Shown piece by piece: positions 8,281-17,250 of a stretch of 64,000 nucleotides of DNA. Positions within the stretch are counted from its first letter, which is position 1, and every line of letters starts with the position of its first letter. Made by a program: the position numbers and the translations under genes. Below the pieces are notes generated by a model. The model ran no database searches. It saw only the letters and a list, made by a program, of their open reading frames with translations, and had not been told where the DNA came from. Source of the DNA: Alphaproteobacteria bacterium (GTDB lineage: Bacteria; Pseudomonadota; Alphaproteobacteria; Micropepsales; Micropepsaceae); NCBI GenBank assembly GCA_019247845.1, contig JAFBAL010000031.1, positions 1-64,000 on the forward strand, in the 5' to 3' direction.

Positions 8281-9314
8281 TCTCGGAACCCCGGCGGCGG
8301 CGGCGCGGATGCGGGCAGGATCGCCAGCACCTTGAACATTTTGCCCATCTCATCGGGATGGATGAGCCGCTCCGCGCCCGAACGCAAGGACGAAGCGGCG
8401 GGCGGGTTCGCCGCCACGAGGCGCTCGACGCGCGCGAAGATGCCCAGGCGTTCGAGGAACGCGCCTTGCGTCACCGGACCGAAGGCCGCGGCGTCGGCGG
8501 CTGCGGCGGCAAGGGCCGAGAAGTCCACATGCGTCGACAAATCGGTCTCGCCGGGATGGGCGAGGATGTCGGCGAAGGCGTGGCCGCGGACCGCCTGCAG
8601 CGTCTCGCCGAAACCGGGCGCGTCATAGCCGTAGTCGACGATCAGCGCGGCGCCGCCCGTGGTCTGGACGGCGCGCGCGATGTCGGCGGCGATGGCCCGC
8701 GCGGCCGGACACATTTCCATCACACCGCCCAGCGGCGCGTCGGCGGGGCCGGGCACGGCCAGCGGCGACAGCGCGAAGGCGAGCGCACGGTTCGCGCCCA
8801 GCGTCACCATGCGCTCGCGCCAGCCCGCCGCCGTCTTGACGAACTGACGGACCGGCAGCGCGTCGAAGAATTCGTTGGCGATGAGGAAGAGCGGCGCATC
8901 GCCCAGCGAGCCGTCGAACCGATCCGCCCAGCGCGCGCCCGGCACGCGTTCGGCTTGCGCCGCGCGCAGGCGCGGACTGGCTTCGACCAGCACGACCTCG
9001 AGCCCGTCGAGGAATTCCGGCACGACCCGCGCCGCGCGCAGCGCGTCCGCCATCAAGGTGCCGCGCCCGGGGCCGAGCTCGACCAGGCGCTTCGCGCGCG
9101 GCCGGCCCTGGGCTGCCCAGGCCTGGACGATCCACAGCCCGATTAGCTCGCCGAAGACCTGGCTGATCTCGGGCGCGGTGATGAAATCGCCTTGGCGGCC
9201 CAGCGGATCGCGCGACGCGTAATAGGCGTCGTTCGCCAGCGCCATGAACTCGGCGACGGAGATCGGGCCCTGGGCTTCGATCAGCTGCGCGATCCGGGCG
9301 CCAAGCGCGTTCAC
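8274..9314 (-). CDS. NDUFAF7-like class I SAM methyltransferase (DUF185/MidA)
   Basis: 346 residues from a GTG start that overlaps the lgt stop (GTGA). The N-terminal FMALANDAYYASRDPLGRQGDFITAPEIS region and the SAM motif VELGPGRGTLMADALR are hallmarks of the DUF185/MidA/NDUFAF7 family. The mitochondrial member symmetrically dimethylates an arginine in complex I subunit NDUFS2, and bacterial homologues probably act on NuoD-type subunits (inference). ANEFFDALPVRQF and LIVDYGYD are further family blocks. Confidence 0.9.
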   Translation of the reverse strand: MNALGARIAQLIEAQGPISVAEFMALANDAYYASRDPLGRQGDFITAPEISQVFGELIGLWIVQAWAAQGRPRAKRLVELGPGRGTLMADALRAARVVPEFLDGLEVVLVEASPRLRAAQAERVPGARWADRFDGSLGDAPLFLIANEFFDALPVRQFVKTAAGWRERMVTLGANRALAFALSPLAVPGPADAPLGGVMEMCPAARAIAADIARAVQTTGGAALIVDYGYDAPGFGETLQAVRGHAFADILAHPGETDLSTHVDFSALAAAAADAAAFGPVTQGAFLERLGIFARVERLVAANPPAASSLRSGAERLIHPDEMGKMFKVLAILPASAPPPPGFREC

Positions 9315-10189
9315 GCCGCGGCAGGCCTGGGCTGCCGATAGACCCACCAGATGAGATAGGTTCCGGCCAGGATCAGCGCCACCGACAGCGCCTGGCCCAT
9401 GCTGAACCAGCCCAGGAACGGCGTGTCTGGCTCGCGGAAGAACTCGACCACGAAGCGCAGCACGCCGTAGCCGATCAGGAAGATCGCGCTGATCAGGCCG
9501 GGCCGCTCGTGCAGGCGGAACACGCGCAAGCAAACCTGCAGCACGACGAAGAGCAGGATGCCCTCCAGCGCCGCTTCGTAGAGCTGGCTCGGATGGCGGG
9601 GGATGTCGTCGTGGGCGCGCGGGAAGATCATCGCCCAGGGCACGTCGGCGCGCTTGCCCCACAGCTCGCCGTTGATGAAGTTCGCGATGCGGCCCAGGAA
9701 CTGGCCGATCGGCTCGACCATGCAGACGATGTCGCCGATCATCGTGAAGCTCAATTTGCGCCGGCGGCAGAACAGCCAGATCGCCAGCACCACGCCGACG
9801 ACCGCGCCGTGGAACGACATGCCGCCTTCCCAGGCCGCGACGATCTTGATCGGATTGGTGAGGAACGCGCCCGGCAGTCCCTCGCAGAACGGCGCTCCCG
9901 GCGAATGGCTGCACAGCAAGGTGCCGTAGAAGATGTCCCAGCCCAGCCGCCCGCCCAGGAGCACGCCCAGCATCGCCCACACGACCAGGTCGCCGATCTG
10001 GTCCGGCGTCGCGGGCGGCTTGCCGTTGAAGGGGGGATTCGTCCACAGCGATTTGTCGCTGATCATCCGAAGCGCGTACCACCAGCCCAGCAGCAGGCCG
10101 GTGATATAGGCCAGCGCGTACCAGCGGATCGCGATCGGCCCATAGATATGCAGCGCGACCGGATCGATTTGCGGAAAAGGGATGACCAT
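9311..10189 (-). CDS. lgt: Prolipoprotein diacylglyceryl transferase
   Basis: A 292-residue inner-membrane enzyme that transfers diacylglycerol from phosphatidylglycerol to the lipobox Cys of prolipoproteins. The Lgt signature GRIANFINGELWG is present, as is HPSQLYEAALEG. The N-terminal IYGPIAIRWYALAYITG and at least seven hydrophobic segments fit the family. The start at 10189 (MVIPFPQIDP) is chosen because the upstream extension of the frame is non-conserved and runs into the divergent ubiK region. Confidence 0.96.
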   Translation of the reverse strand: MVIPFPQIDPVALHIYGPIAIRWYALAYITGLLLGWWYALRMISDKSLWTNPPFNGKPPATPDQIGDLVVWAMLGVLLGGRLGWDIFYGTLLCSHSPGAPFCEGLPGAFLTNPIKIVAAWEGGMSFHGAVVGVVLAIWLFCRRRKLSFTMIGDIVCMVEPIGQFLGRIANFINGELWGKRADVPWAMIFPRAHDDIPRHPSQLYEAALEGILLFVVLQVCLRVFRLHERPGLISAIFLIGYGVLRFVVEFFREPDTPFLGWFSMGQALSVALILAGTYLIWWVYRQPRPAAA

Positions 10190-10238
10190 GGGGCGAATAG
10201 CGGGTAGTGGAAAAGCGGGGTCAATGTAGGAGCCCAGG

Positions 10239-10490
10239 ATGCAGACCGACAATCCCTTTCTCGACGGCATGGCAAAGTTCTTCACCGACGCCGCCGGCGC
10301 GGCGCAGAGCCTGAAGAACGAGGTCGATTCCCTGGTGCGCCAGCGGATGGAGAAGCTGGTCGCCGACATGAACTTGGTGCCGCGCGAGGAGTTCGAGGCG
10401 GTCAAGGCGATGGCGGCGAAGGCCCGCGCCGAAAACGAATCCTTGAGCGCGCGGATTGCCGCATTGGAAGCGAAGCTGCCAAATCCTTGA
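10239..10490 (+). CDS. ubiK: Accessory factor UbiK family protein
   Basis: An 83-residue BMFP/UbiK (YqiC-like) protein. Residues 1-40 form an amphipathic region (DNPFLDGMAKFFTDAAGAAQ), followed by the conserved LVPREEFEAVKAMAAKARAE and a trimeric coiled coil (SLSARIAALEAKL). UbiK helps the Ubi complex in ubiquinone synthesis, and other members have membrane-fusogenic activity. It is divergent from lgt across about 50 bases. Confidence 0.87.
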   Translation: MQTDNPFLDGMAKFFTDAAGAAQSLKNEVDSLVRQRMEKLVADMNLVPREEFEAVKAMAAKARAENESLSARIAALEAKLPNP

Positions 10491-10643
10491 AATGACTCTG
10501 TGAACCGTTTTCGAAAGCTGTGAGCGGCGAAAGCTTCACAAAAAACGTAGGCGGCAGACTCTTGTGCGGCCTCAAAATCTTGTGTCAGGTTGACACGCAA
10601 CTGCTTCGATTTGCGCCCGCCCACCACGCCTAGGAGTGCTTAG

Positions 10644-11147
10644 ATGACGAGCATCCAGCTGAACGAGACACCGGCCGGCCCCCATCCTCTCGACATGCTC
10701 GAGCAGGCGGTGGAGGACAACGGCTGGCATTTCGAGCGGGCGGGACGCGACGAGCTGAACCTGTCGGTGGCGGGCCGCTGGGCCGACCATCACTTCAATT
10801 TTACCTGGCGCGAGGACCTTCAGTCGCTGCACCTGTCCTCGGCTTTCGACATGCGCATCGGCGACGAGGTGCGCAAGGCCAACGTCGCCAATCTTCTGAT
10901 GTATGTGAACGCGCGGCTGTGGATCGGACATTTCGACCTGTGGCCCGAGGACGGCACGATCGTGTTCCGCCACGCGATGATCTTCCCCGACGCGGCGGCG
11001 AGCGCGGCCCAGTGCGAGGCGCTGCTCAACCTCGCGGTCGAGGCGTGCGAGCACTACTACCCCGCCTTCCAGTTCGTGCTCTGGGGCAACAAGACCGCCG
11101 AAGAGGCCGTCGCCGCCGCCATCCTGGAATGCGCAGGACAGGCGTAA
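10644..11147 (+). CDS. YbjN domain-containing protein
   Basis: A 167-residue cytoplasmic protein with the YbjN/T3SS-chaperone-like fold. It opens with PHPLDMLEQAVEDNGWHFE and carries the central LSVAGRWADHHFNFTWREDL and LLMYVNARLWIGHFDLWPED blocks typical of alphaproteobacterial YbjN proteins. Function is unclear; E. coli YbjN is linked to motility and stress. A good AGGAG lies seven bases before the ATG. The 3' end overlaps proC. Confidence 0.82.
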   Translation: MTSIQLNETPAGPHPLDMLEQAVEDNGWHFERAGRDELNLSVAGRWADHHFNFTWREDLQSLHLSSAFDMRIGDEVRKANVANLLMYVNARLWIGHFDLWPEDGTIVFRHAMIFPDAAASAAQCEALLNLAVEACEHYYPAFQFVLWGNKTAEEAVAAAILECAGQA

Positions 11148-11956
11148 AGCCGCCGCGCGCGCGCGCGACACCCCCCATCCTCCTCGTCGGCGCGGGCCGC
11201 ATGGGCGGCGCGATGCTGGCGGGCTGGCTGGCGCAGGGGCTGGCGCCCATCGTCGCGGTCGAGCCCAATCCGTCGCCGCGCCTGAAGAAGATGAAAGGCG
11301 TCGAGGTCGTCCCCCAGATACCGGCGGGCAAGGTGCGCGCCTGCGTCGTCGCCTTGAAGCCGCAGATCCTGCGCACCGAGGCCGTGCGGCTGAAGCCGGT
11401 CGCGGATTCGGGCGCGCCGATGATCTCCATCGCCGCCGGCACCTCCATCGCAAGCTTGAAGAAGGCCTGGGGTCCGCGCGCGCATATGCTGCGTGCGATG
11501 CCGAACACGCCCGGCGCCATCGGCCGCGGCATCACCGCGATCTTCAAGGGCCCGAACGCGACGGCGGCCGACTGCAAGCTGGCCGAGCGGCTTCTGATGC
11601 CGCTGGGCGCGACCTTCTGGGTGGCGAAGGAAAAGCTGATCGACGTGACCACCGCGGTGTCCGGCTCCGGCCCGGCTTATGTGTTCCTGATGGTCGAGGC
11701 GCTGGCCGACGCGGCGGAGGCCGAGGGCATGCCGCGCCCCGAAGCGGAGCGCCTCGCACGCGCGACGATCATGGGCGCGGGCGCGCTGCTCGAAGCGGAT
11801 GCGCGTCCACCCGCCGAGTTGCGCCGCGACGTCACCAGTCCCGGCGGCACTACCGAAGCCGCGCTCAAGGTGCTGATCGGCGACAAGGGCTTGAATGGGT
11901 TGATGGCACGCGCCGTCGCCGCGGCCAACAAGCGCGCTGGCGAACTCGCCTCCTGA
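11129..11956 (+). CDS. proC: Pyrroline-5-carboxylate reductase
   Basis: A 275-residue NAD(P)H enzyme for the last step of proline synthesis. The N-terminal Rossmann motif is ILLVGAGRMGGAMLAGWL. The C-terminal dimer and active-site region shows VSGSGPAYVFLMVEALADAA and DVTSPGGTTEAAL, the P5C reductase signature. The ATG at 11129 lies inside the end of the YbjN gene (19-base overlap), suggesting translational coupling; this pairing is common in alphaproteobacteria. Confidence 0.95.
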   Translation: MRRTGVKPPRARATPPILLVGAGRMGGAMLAGWLAQGLAPIVAVEPNPSPRLKKMKGVEVVPQIPAGKVRACVVALKPQILRTEAVRLKPVADSGAPMISIAAGTSIASLKKAWGPRAHMLRAMPNTPGAIGRGITAIFKGPNATAADCKLAERLLMPLGATFWVAKEKLIDVTTAVSGSGPAYVFLMVEALADAAEAEGMPRPEAERLARATIMGAGALLEADARPPAELRRDVTSPGGTTEAALKVLIGDKGLNGLMARAVAAANKRAGELAS

Positions 11957-11972
11957 CGCCTATCCTCAAGGC

Positions 11973-12827
11973 ATGGCAGAGAGCGTCCGCCCGCACGCCG
12001 CCCACGCGCCGGTGGTCTACAAGACCTTCGTGCCGCCTCGGCCCTTCGACGCCTTCATCGAGAATTTCTGGTACTGGCGCGGCTTCGATCCCGGCCATGC
12101 CAAGGACACGGTCATGGCCTCGGGCCGGCTCGGCTTGCTCATCAATCTCGACCGCGACGAGCTTCTGTGGTTCGGCGGCGAGCGCTATGCGGCGCGCAAC
12201 GCGCTATCGGGCATTGCGCTCTGCGGCACGCATACGCAGAGCTTCGCGATCAATGCTTACCAGCCTCACATGATGGGCGTGCAGTTCAAGCCCGGCGGCG
12301 CCTTCGCCTTCTTCGGCGGCTCGGCGCGCGAATTCGCCGACGTGCATGTCTCGCTCGCCCAGGTGTGGGGCGCGGATGCGCAGCGCCTGCACCAGCGCGT
12401 CGTGCAGGCGCCGACGCCCGGCGACAGGATCGACATCCTGTTCCGCGCCTTCGCCGCGCGCTTCAACGATGCGACCCGCCACCCCGCGGTCGAGATCGCG
12501 CTGCGCCGGTTCGCCCGCAGCCCCCATCGCGTGTCGGTCGCGACGGTGGCGCGCGAGGCCGAGGTCTCGCCCAAGACGCTGATCCGCCTCTTCGGCGAAG
12601 AGGTCGGCATGACGCCCAAGAGCTATCTGCGCGTCGCGCGCTTCCAACAGGTGATCGCGCGCGTGCATGCCGCGCCCAGCGTCGATTGGATGGAGGTCGT
12701 CGAGCGCCACGGCTATTACGACCAGCCGCACTTCATCCGCGAGTTCAAGGAGTTCTCGGGCTTCACGCCCAGCGAATATTTCCGCCTGCGCGGGCCTTAC
12801 CTGCAGCACGTGCCGCTGGAGGCATGA
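11973..12827 (+). CDS. AraC-family transcriptional regulator
   Basis: 284 residues. Residues 1-150 form a sensor-like domain (FVPPRPFDAFIENFWYWRGF, GVQFKPGGAFAFFG) similar to the DUF6597-type N-terminus of many AraC regulators. Residues 180-275 carry two helix-turn-helix units: VATVAREAEVSPKTLIRLF, then PHFIREFKEFSGFTPSEYF, the AraC signature. The ligand is unknown. Its stop abuts the next ATG, so it is likely co-transcribed with the downstream small gene. Confidence 0.88.
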   Translation: MAESVRPHAAHAPVVYKTFVPPRPFDAFIENFWYWRGFDPGHAKDTVMASGRLGLLINLDRDELLWFGGERYAARNALSGIALCGTHTQSFAINAYQPHMMGVQFKPGGAFAFFGGSAREFADVHVSLAQVWGADAQRLHQRVVQAPTPGDRIDILFRAFAARFNDATRHPAVEIALRRFARSPHRVSVATVAREAEVSPKTLIRLFGEEVGMTPKSYLRVARFQQVIARVHAAPSVDWMEVVERHGYYDQPHFIREFKEFSGFTPSEYFRLRGPYLQHVPLEA

Positions 12828-13160
12828 ATGACGATCAATTGGCCGCTTCATGAGAGACGCGCACGGCGTGCCTGGCCGCATCTCGTCAAATGCGCCAAGA
12901 ACGCAGGGCCGACTTTCACCTATGGCGATTTGTCGGCGAAAATCGGTGTGCACCACAGGGCCGCGCGCTGGTTCCTTGGCGCAATACAGCGCTACTGCGA
13001 CGCGCAGCGCGATGGCTGCCCGCTTCAGGCCCTCGCAGTGAACAAGGCGACGGGGCTGCCGGGAACGGGCTATCACGGCTCGCCTCGGACCAAGAAAGAT
13101 CATAGGGCAGCTCTGATGAGGGTTCGGAAAAAGCGTTGGCCGCCGAAGGCGCCGTTTTGA
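12828..13160 (+). CDS. Small HNH-associated-type domain protein of unknown function
   Basis: A 110-residue basic protein. The block FTYGDLSAKIGVHHRAARWF, followed by LGAIQRYC and ALAVNKATGLPGTGY, resembles a winged-helix-like domain seen as the N-terminal part of some HNH-endonuclease proteins. The nuclease half is absent and the tail is very basic (RVRKKRWPPKAPF). It may be a stand-alone DNA-binding version. It is adjacent to, and in phase with, the AraC regulator (ATG directly after the stop). Confidence 0.6.
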   Translation: MTINWPLHERRARRAWPHLVKCAKNAGPTFTYGDLSAKIGVHHRAARWFLGAIQRYCDAQRDGCPLQALAVNKATGLPGTGYHGSPRTKKDHRAALMRVRKKRWPPKAPF

Positions 13161-13211
13161 CCGTGGAAAAATTTACAATCGCGGCCGCGCGGCGCGGGTT
13201 AAGGTCGGCGC

Positions 13212-13595
13212 ATGAACATCTATCTGATCGCCGGCGACGCGGCGAAAGCGCTCGACTTCTATATGGCCGGCCTCGGCGCCGAGGAGATCACCCGCTGGAT
13301 CGATCCCGACAACGGCAAGATCGGTCACAGCGAGTTCAAGCTCGGCGGCCAGCATCTCTTCCTCGCCGACGACTATGATTCGATGCAGGCGCTGGGCGTG
13401 GCGAGCCCCGCCAGGCTCGGCGGCACGTCGCTGACCCTGTGGCTCGCGGTCGACGATCTCGAAGCCGCGCGCGACCGGGCGGTCGCCGCCGGCGCGCGCC
13501 TGCTCGCCGATATCGAGACGACGGGCGTCGCCGAGGGCCGCCGCTGCCGCCTCGCCGACCCGGCCGGGCATGTGTGGACCTTGACGGGGAAATGA
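13212..13595 (+). CDS. VOC-superfamily protein (PhnB/glyoxalase-like)
   Basis: 127 residues with the beta-alpha-beta-beta-beta module of vicinal-oxygen-chelate proteins: KALDFYMAGLGAEEI, HSEFKLGGQHLFLADDY, LTLWLAVDDLEAARDRAV, and the terminal DPAGHVWTL. The pattern is closest to PhnB-like members. Whether it is an enzyme or a binding or resistance protein cannot be told. It overlaps the next VOC gene by four bases (ATGA), forming a two-gene unit. Confidence 0.82.
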   Translation: MNIYLIAGDAAKALDFYMAGLGAEEITRWIDPDNGKIGHSEFKLGGQHLFLADDYDSMQALGVASPARLGGTSLTLWLAVDDLEAARDRAVAAGARLLADIETTGVAEGRRCRLADPAGHVWTLTGK

Positions 13596-13960
13596 GCATG
13601 ACGACGGGAACCGCAGCGGATACTGCAACGGGCATCGGCTATCTCACGCTCTCCGTCGCCGACCTGGAGCGCGCGATGGCGTTCTACGGCGCGCTGTTCG
13701 GCTGGAGCTTCGAGCACGTGAGCGAAACCTCGGCGCACGTCGCCAACACCGCACTGCCGATGGGGCTGGTCGCGCAGGGCGCGGCCGACCTGCGGTTCCT
13801 TTATTTCCGCGTCGAAGACGTCGCGGCGACGGCGGCAAAGGTGACGGCGCTCGGCGGCTGCGTTCTCGACAGGGGCGAATATCCCTCCGGCCCGAACGCG
13901 ATCTGCGCCGATCCGGACGGCACGATCTTCAGCCTGTGGCAGCCGGCGGAAGGGTATTGA
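13592..13960 (+). CDS. VOC-superfamily protein (glyoxalase-like)
   Basis: 122 residues. GYLTLSVADLERAMAFYGAL, then LRFLYFRVEDVAATAAKV and ICADPDGTIFSLWQP are a standard VOC/glyoxalase fold with the C-terminal metal-ligand-like Glu/Asp region partly replaced. It starts at the ATG overlapping the upstream stop. It differs from its neighbour in sequence, so the pair is not a recent duplication. Substrate unknown. Confidence 0.82.
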   Translation: MSMTTGTAADTATGIGYLTLSVADLERAMAFYGALFGWSFEHVSETSAHVANTALPMGLVAQGAADLRFLYFRVEDVAATAAKVTALGGCVLDRGEYPSGPNAICADPDGTIFSLWQPAEGY

Positions 13961-13974
13961 CTACACCGGCAGGC

Positions 13975-15369
13975 CTACACCGGCAGCCTGACCACCGCGC
14001 GCAAGCCGCCGAGCGCGCCGGTCTCGAGCACCAGCTCGCCGCCATGGGCGCGCACGATGTCGCGCGCGATGGCCAGCCCCAGTCCCACGCCGCCGACCTG
14101 CAGGTTGCGGCCCTCGTCGAGGCGGTGGAAGGGGCGGAACGCCTCCTCGCGGCGCTCGGGCGGGATGCCCGGACCGTCGTCGTCGACGCAGAGGTTCACG
14201 AAGCGCTCGTCGCGGCTCAAGGTCACCTCGACGCGCTTGCCGTGCTTGAGCGCGTTGTCGATCAGGTTGGTCAGGCAGCGCCTGAGCGCCAGGCGCTTGG
14301 CCGACAGCATGACGGTCTCGGGCGCGTTGACGTGCACGCGGTCCGCGCCGGCGCCTTTCGCCCGCGTCGCCGCGTCCGCCGCCTCGCGCGCCAGGCTGCC
14401 GAGATCGACGGGCTGGGCCTGCTCGCCGCCTTCGCCGCGCGCGAATTGCAGGTATTCGTCGAGCATGCGCTCCATCTCGGAGATGTCCTCGCGCATCGCA
14501 TCGACGTCGGGTCCGGGCTTCATCATCGCGAGCGCGAGCCGCATCCGGGTCAGCGGCGTCTTCAGGTCGTGGCTGACGCCGGCCAGCATCTCGGTGCGCT
14601 GCTGCAGATAGCGCTCCAGCCGCTCGCGCATAGTCAGGAACGCCTCCGCCGCGCGGCGCACCTCGGTCGCGCCATAGGGCTTGAAATCGGGCACGGCGCG
14701 GCCCTTGCCGAAGGCGTCGGCGGCGCGGGCGAGGCGCTCGATCGGCCTGACCTGGTTGCGCAGGAACAGGATCGCGACGCCGAGCAGGATCAGCGACGAA
14801 CCCACCATCCAGAGAATGAAGATGTCCGGCGCCGACACCGTGGCGCGCTCGCGCGGCACCAGCATGGAGAGCACGCCGTCATGCACCTCGACGCTGATCG
14901 CGAAGTCGCGGCCGACGCGCGTGGTCTGGAAGTGGCGCACCTCGCCGATCTGCTGCGCGATGACGTCGTCGAGCGCCTGATCGATGGTCGAGCGCGGCCG
15001 CTTGGCGGGCGGCGGGATGCGCTGGCCCGGCTGGAAGGCGATGTCGAAGCGCAGCTGCTTGGCGGCGAGCGCGCGCAGTGCCGGGCGCTGCGCCTTCGGC
15101 GTGGAATCCTCCAGCGCCACCAGGAACGAGACGTCGGCGGCGATGTCGGTGGCGAGCCTGCGCGTCGAGGCATCGACGTCGCGCTCGAAGAAGATGTAGG
15201 AGACGATGCCCTGCAGGATCACCACCGGCGCCACGATGATGATCAGCGAGCGCCCGAACAATCCGCGCGGCAGCGCGCGTTTTATCAGGCGCCCGGGACG
15301 CAAATCCTGGCGCAGATCGGGCTTGGGACCGGGCTTGGCCTCAGGCGACGGTGTCGGGGACAAGGACAT
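13975..15369 (-). CDS. EnvZ/OmpB-type sensor histidine kinase
   Basis: A 464-residue membrane kinase. There is an N-terminal Pro-rich cytoplasmic leader, TM1 (SLIIIVAPVVILQGIVSYIF), a periplasmic domain of about 130 residues, TM2 (FILWMVGSSLILLGVAILFL) and a HAMP segment. The H-box is GVSHDLKTPLTRMRL; the ATPase boxes are LTNLIDNALKHG (N), DDGPGIPP (G1) and GVGLGLAIARDI (G2). Its start lies 29 bases inside the upstream response-regulator gene, so the pair is translationally coupled. The stimulus is unknown. Confidence 0.93.
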   Translation of the reverse strand: MSLSPTPSPEAKPGPKPDLRQDLRPGRLIKRALPRGLFGRSLIIIVAPVVILQGIVSYIFFERDVDASTRRLATDIAADVSFLVALEDSTPKAQRPALRALAAKQLRFDIAFQPGQRIPPPAKRPRSTIDQALDDVIAQQIGEVRHFQTTRVGRDFAISVEVHDGVLSMLVPRERATVSAPDIFILWMVGSSLILLGVAILFLRNQVRPIERLARAADAFGKGRAVPDFKPYGATEVRRAAEAFLTMRERLERYLQQRTEMLAGVSHDLKTPLTRMRLALAMMKPGPDVDAMREDISEMERMLDEYLQFARGEGGEQAQPVDLGSLAREAADAATRAKGAGADRVHVNAPETVMLSAKRLALRRCLTNLIDNALKHGKRVEVTLSRDERFVNLCVDDDGPGIPPERREEAFRPFHRLDEGRNLQVGGVGLGLAIARDIVRAHGGELVLETGALGGLRAVVRLPV

Positions 15370-16048
15370 AGCCTATGCCGCGCACGGTCTGGAGATAGAG
15401 CGGCAGCTTGGGGTCTTCCTCGATCTTGCGGCGCAGGCGCGTGACCTGCACGTCGATCGAGCGCTCCAGCGCCACGCCCAGCCGCGCGCAGAGATCGGCG
15501 CGGCTGAAGGCGCGGCCCGCATTGGCGGCGAAGAGCTGCAGCAGCTGCGCTTCCGAGCTCGTCAGCTTGACCGGCCGTCCGGCCCGCTTCAGCTGTGCGC
15601 GCTTGGGATCGAAGACGCATTGGCCTAGCTTGACCTCGGCATGCGCGGTCTTGGCGGGCGGCGCGGCGCGGCGCAGAAGCGCGCCGACGCGCAGCAAGAG
15701 CTCGCGCGGCTCGAACGGCTTGGGCAGGTAGTCGTCGGCGCCTTGCTCGAGCCCGGCGATGCGGTCCTCGGTGTCGCCGCGCGCGGTCAGCATCAGGATC
15801 GGCGTCGGCAGCTTGGTGCGGATCGAGCGCGTCAGGTCGAGCCCCGATTCGCCCGGCATCATCACGTCCAGGATGAAGAGGTCGAACGCGACCGACTTCA
15901 TCAGCGCGCGCGCGCCCGCCGCATCGGCCGCGGCGCTGACGCGGAAGCCGTTGGACGAGAGATAGCGCTGAAGCAGCTCGCGCAGCCGCTCGTCGTCGTC
16001 CACCACCAGCAGATGGGGATCCTCGACCTTGGCGCCCGCCGCGCTCAT
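15341..16048 (-). CDS. OmpR-family response regulator
   Basis: About 235 residues from MSAAGAKVED. The receiver domain has the acidic pocket LLVVDDDERLRELL, phospho-acceptor region FDLFILDVMMPGESG and Lys motif DDYLPKPFEPREL. The C-terminal winged helix (residues ~140-232) contains LTSSEAQLLQLFAANAGRAF and VQVTRLRRKIEEDPKLP. A start at 16105 is possible but adds a non-conserved leader. It is the first gene of the two-component operon, divergent from ilvE. DNA targets are unknown. Confidence 0.93.
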   Translation of the reverse strand: MSAAGAKVEDPHLLVVDDDERLRELLQRYLSSNGFRVSAAADAAGARALMKSVAFDLFILDVMMPGESGLDLTRSIRTKLPTPILMLTARGDTEDRIAGLEQGADDYLPKPFEPRELLLRVGALLRRAAPPAKTAHAEVKLGQCVFDPKRAQLKRAGRPVKLTSSEAQLLQLFAANAGRAFSRADLCARLGVALERSIDVQVTRLRRKIEEDPKLPLYLQTVRGIGYVLVPDTVA

Positions 16049-16257
16049 GGATGGGCTCTCGGGCGGCGGCAGCTTTGTTTCGAAATCCCGCGCGCGGACG
16101 CCCAATCCGCAAACCGCCGGCCCGCGCCGCGCGCAACGAATTGCGCAGGGCGGAAGCGCGTGCCCGCGCCTTGCTTCGGCGCCGCTTTTACGTCAGTCAT
16201 GCCGACACAATTAGGCCCCCCATGCGTTGAGGGCAAGGGCGAAAGGACACAAAACCC

Positions 16258-17160
16258 ATGGCAGACATTATTCCCTTCGACCGTCGCGACGGCTCGCTCT
16301 GGTTCGACGGCAAGCTGGTGCCGTGGCGGGACGCCCAGATCCACCTGCTCACCCACGGCCTGCATTACGCGTCCAGCGTGTTCGAGGGCGAGCGTCTCTA
16401 TTCCGGGCGCATCTACCGGCTGGAAGAGCACACCGCGCGCCTGTTCGAAAGCGCGCGCATCCTGGGCATGGAAATTCCGTATACGGAAGACGAGATCAAC
16501 AAGGCGACGCTCGCGGCGGTCGGCGCCCAGGACTTCACCGACGCCTATATCCGGCCCGTGGTGTGGCGCGGCTCCGAGCAGATGTCGGTCGCGGCGCCGA
16601 ACGCCACGATCCATGTCGCCATAGCGGTGTGGCAGTGGCCGTCCTATTTCGACGTCCAGCAGAAGCTCAAGGGCATCCGGCTGGAGCTGTCGCGCTGGAA
16701 GCGCCCCGCGCCCGACACCGCGCCGACCAAGGCCAAGGCCGCTGGGCTCTACATGATCTGCACCATGTCCAAGCACGAGGCCGAGGCCCGCGGCTACAAC
16801 GACGCGATGATGCTCGACTATCGCGGCTATGTCGCCGAGGCGACGGGTGCCAACATCTTCTTCGCCAAGGACGGCGAGCTGCACACCCCGATCGCCGACT
16901 GCTTCCTGAACGGCATCACGCGCCAGTCGGTGATCGCGCTCGCGCGCGCGCGCCAGATCAAGGTGCATGAGCGCCACATCGAGCTCGAGGAGCTCGCGGG
17001 CTTCGACGAATGCTTCCTTACCGGCTCCGCGGCCGAGGTCACGCCGGTCTCCGAGATCGCGCAGTACAAGTTCAGGCCGGCCGCGCTGTGCGAGCTGATG
17101 ATGAAGGCCTATGACGAGGACGTGCACGCGCCGAAGAGCTCGGTGAAGCTGGCGGGGTAG
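16258..17160 (+). CDS. ilvE: Branched-chain amino acid aminotransferase
   Basis: A 300-residue fold-type IV PLP enzyme catalysing the last step of Val, Leu and Ile synthesis. It shows HGLHYASSVFEGERLYSG, KAKAAGLYMICTMSKHEA with the catalytic-Lys region, and the class IV signature GYVAEATGANIFF, then LNGITRQSVIALAR and ECFLTGSAAEVTPV. An AAAGGA ribosome site lies upstream of the ATG. It is divergent from the response regulator. Confidence 0.96.
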   Translation: MADIIPFDRRDGSLWFDGKLVPWRDAQIHLLTHGLHYASSVFEGERLYSGRIYRLEEHTARLFESARILGMEIPYTEDEINKATLAAVGAQDFTDAYIRPVVWRGSEQMSVAAPNATIHVAIAVWQWPSYFDVQQKLKGIRLELSRWKRPAPDTAPTKAKAAGLYMICTMSKHEAEARGYNDAMMLDYRGYVAEATGANIFFAKDGELHTPIADCFLNGITRQSVIALARARQIKVHERHIELEELAGFDECFLTGSAAEVTPVSEIAQYKFRPAALCELMMKAYDEDVHAPKSSVKLAG

Positions 17161-17250
17161 GGGCTCGCGTCCGTGTGCTCGCCGCCGTTGGTGGCGTGTA
17201 TTGGTTTAGGGTTCTATTTTTAGTATAGTAGCGACCACCTCGGGGGCGAG

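Noticed and set aside
10491..10643. Short inverted sequences with GAAAGCT and AGCTTTC between ubiK and YbjN
   Set aside because: Arms are imperfect and no T-run follows; not a convincing terminator.
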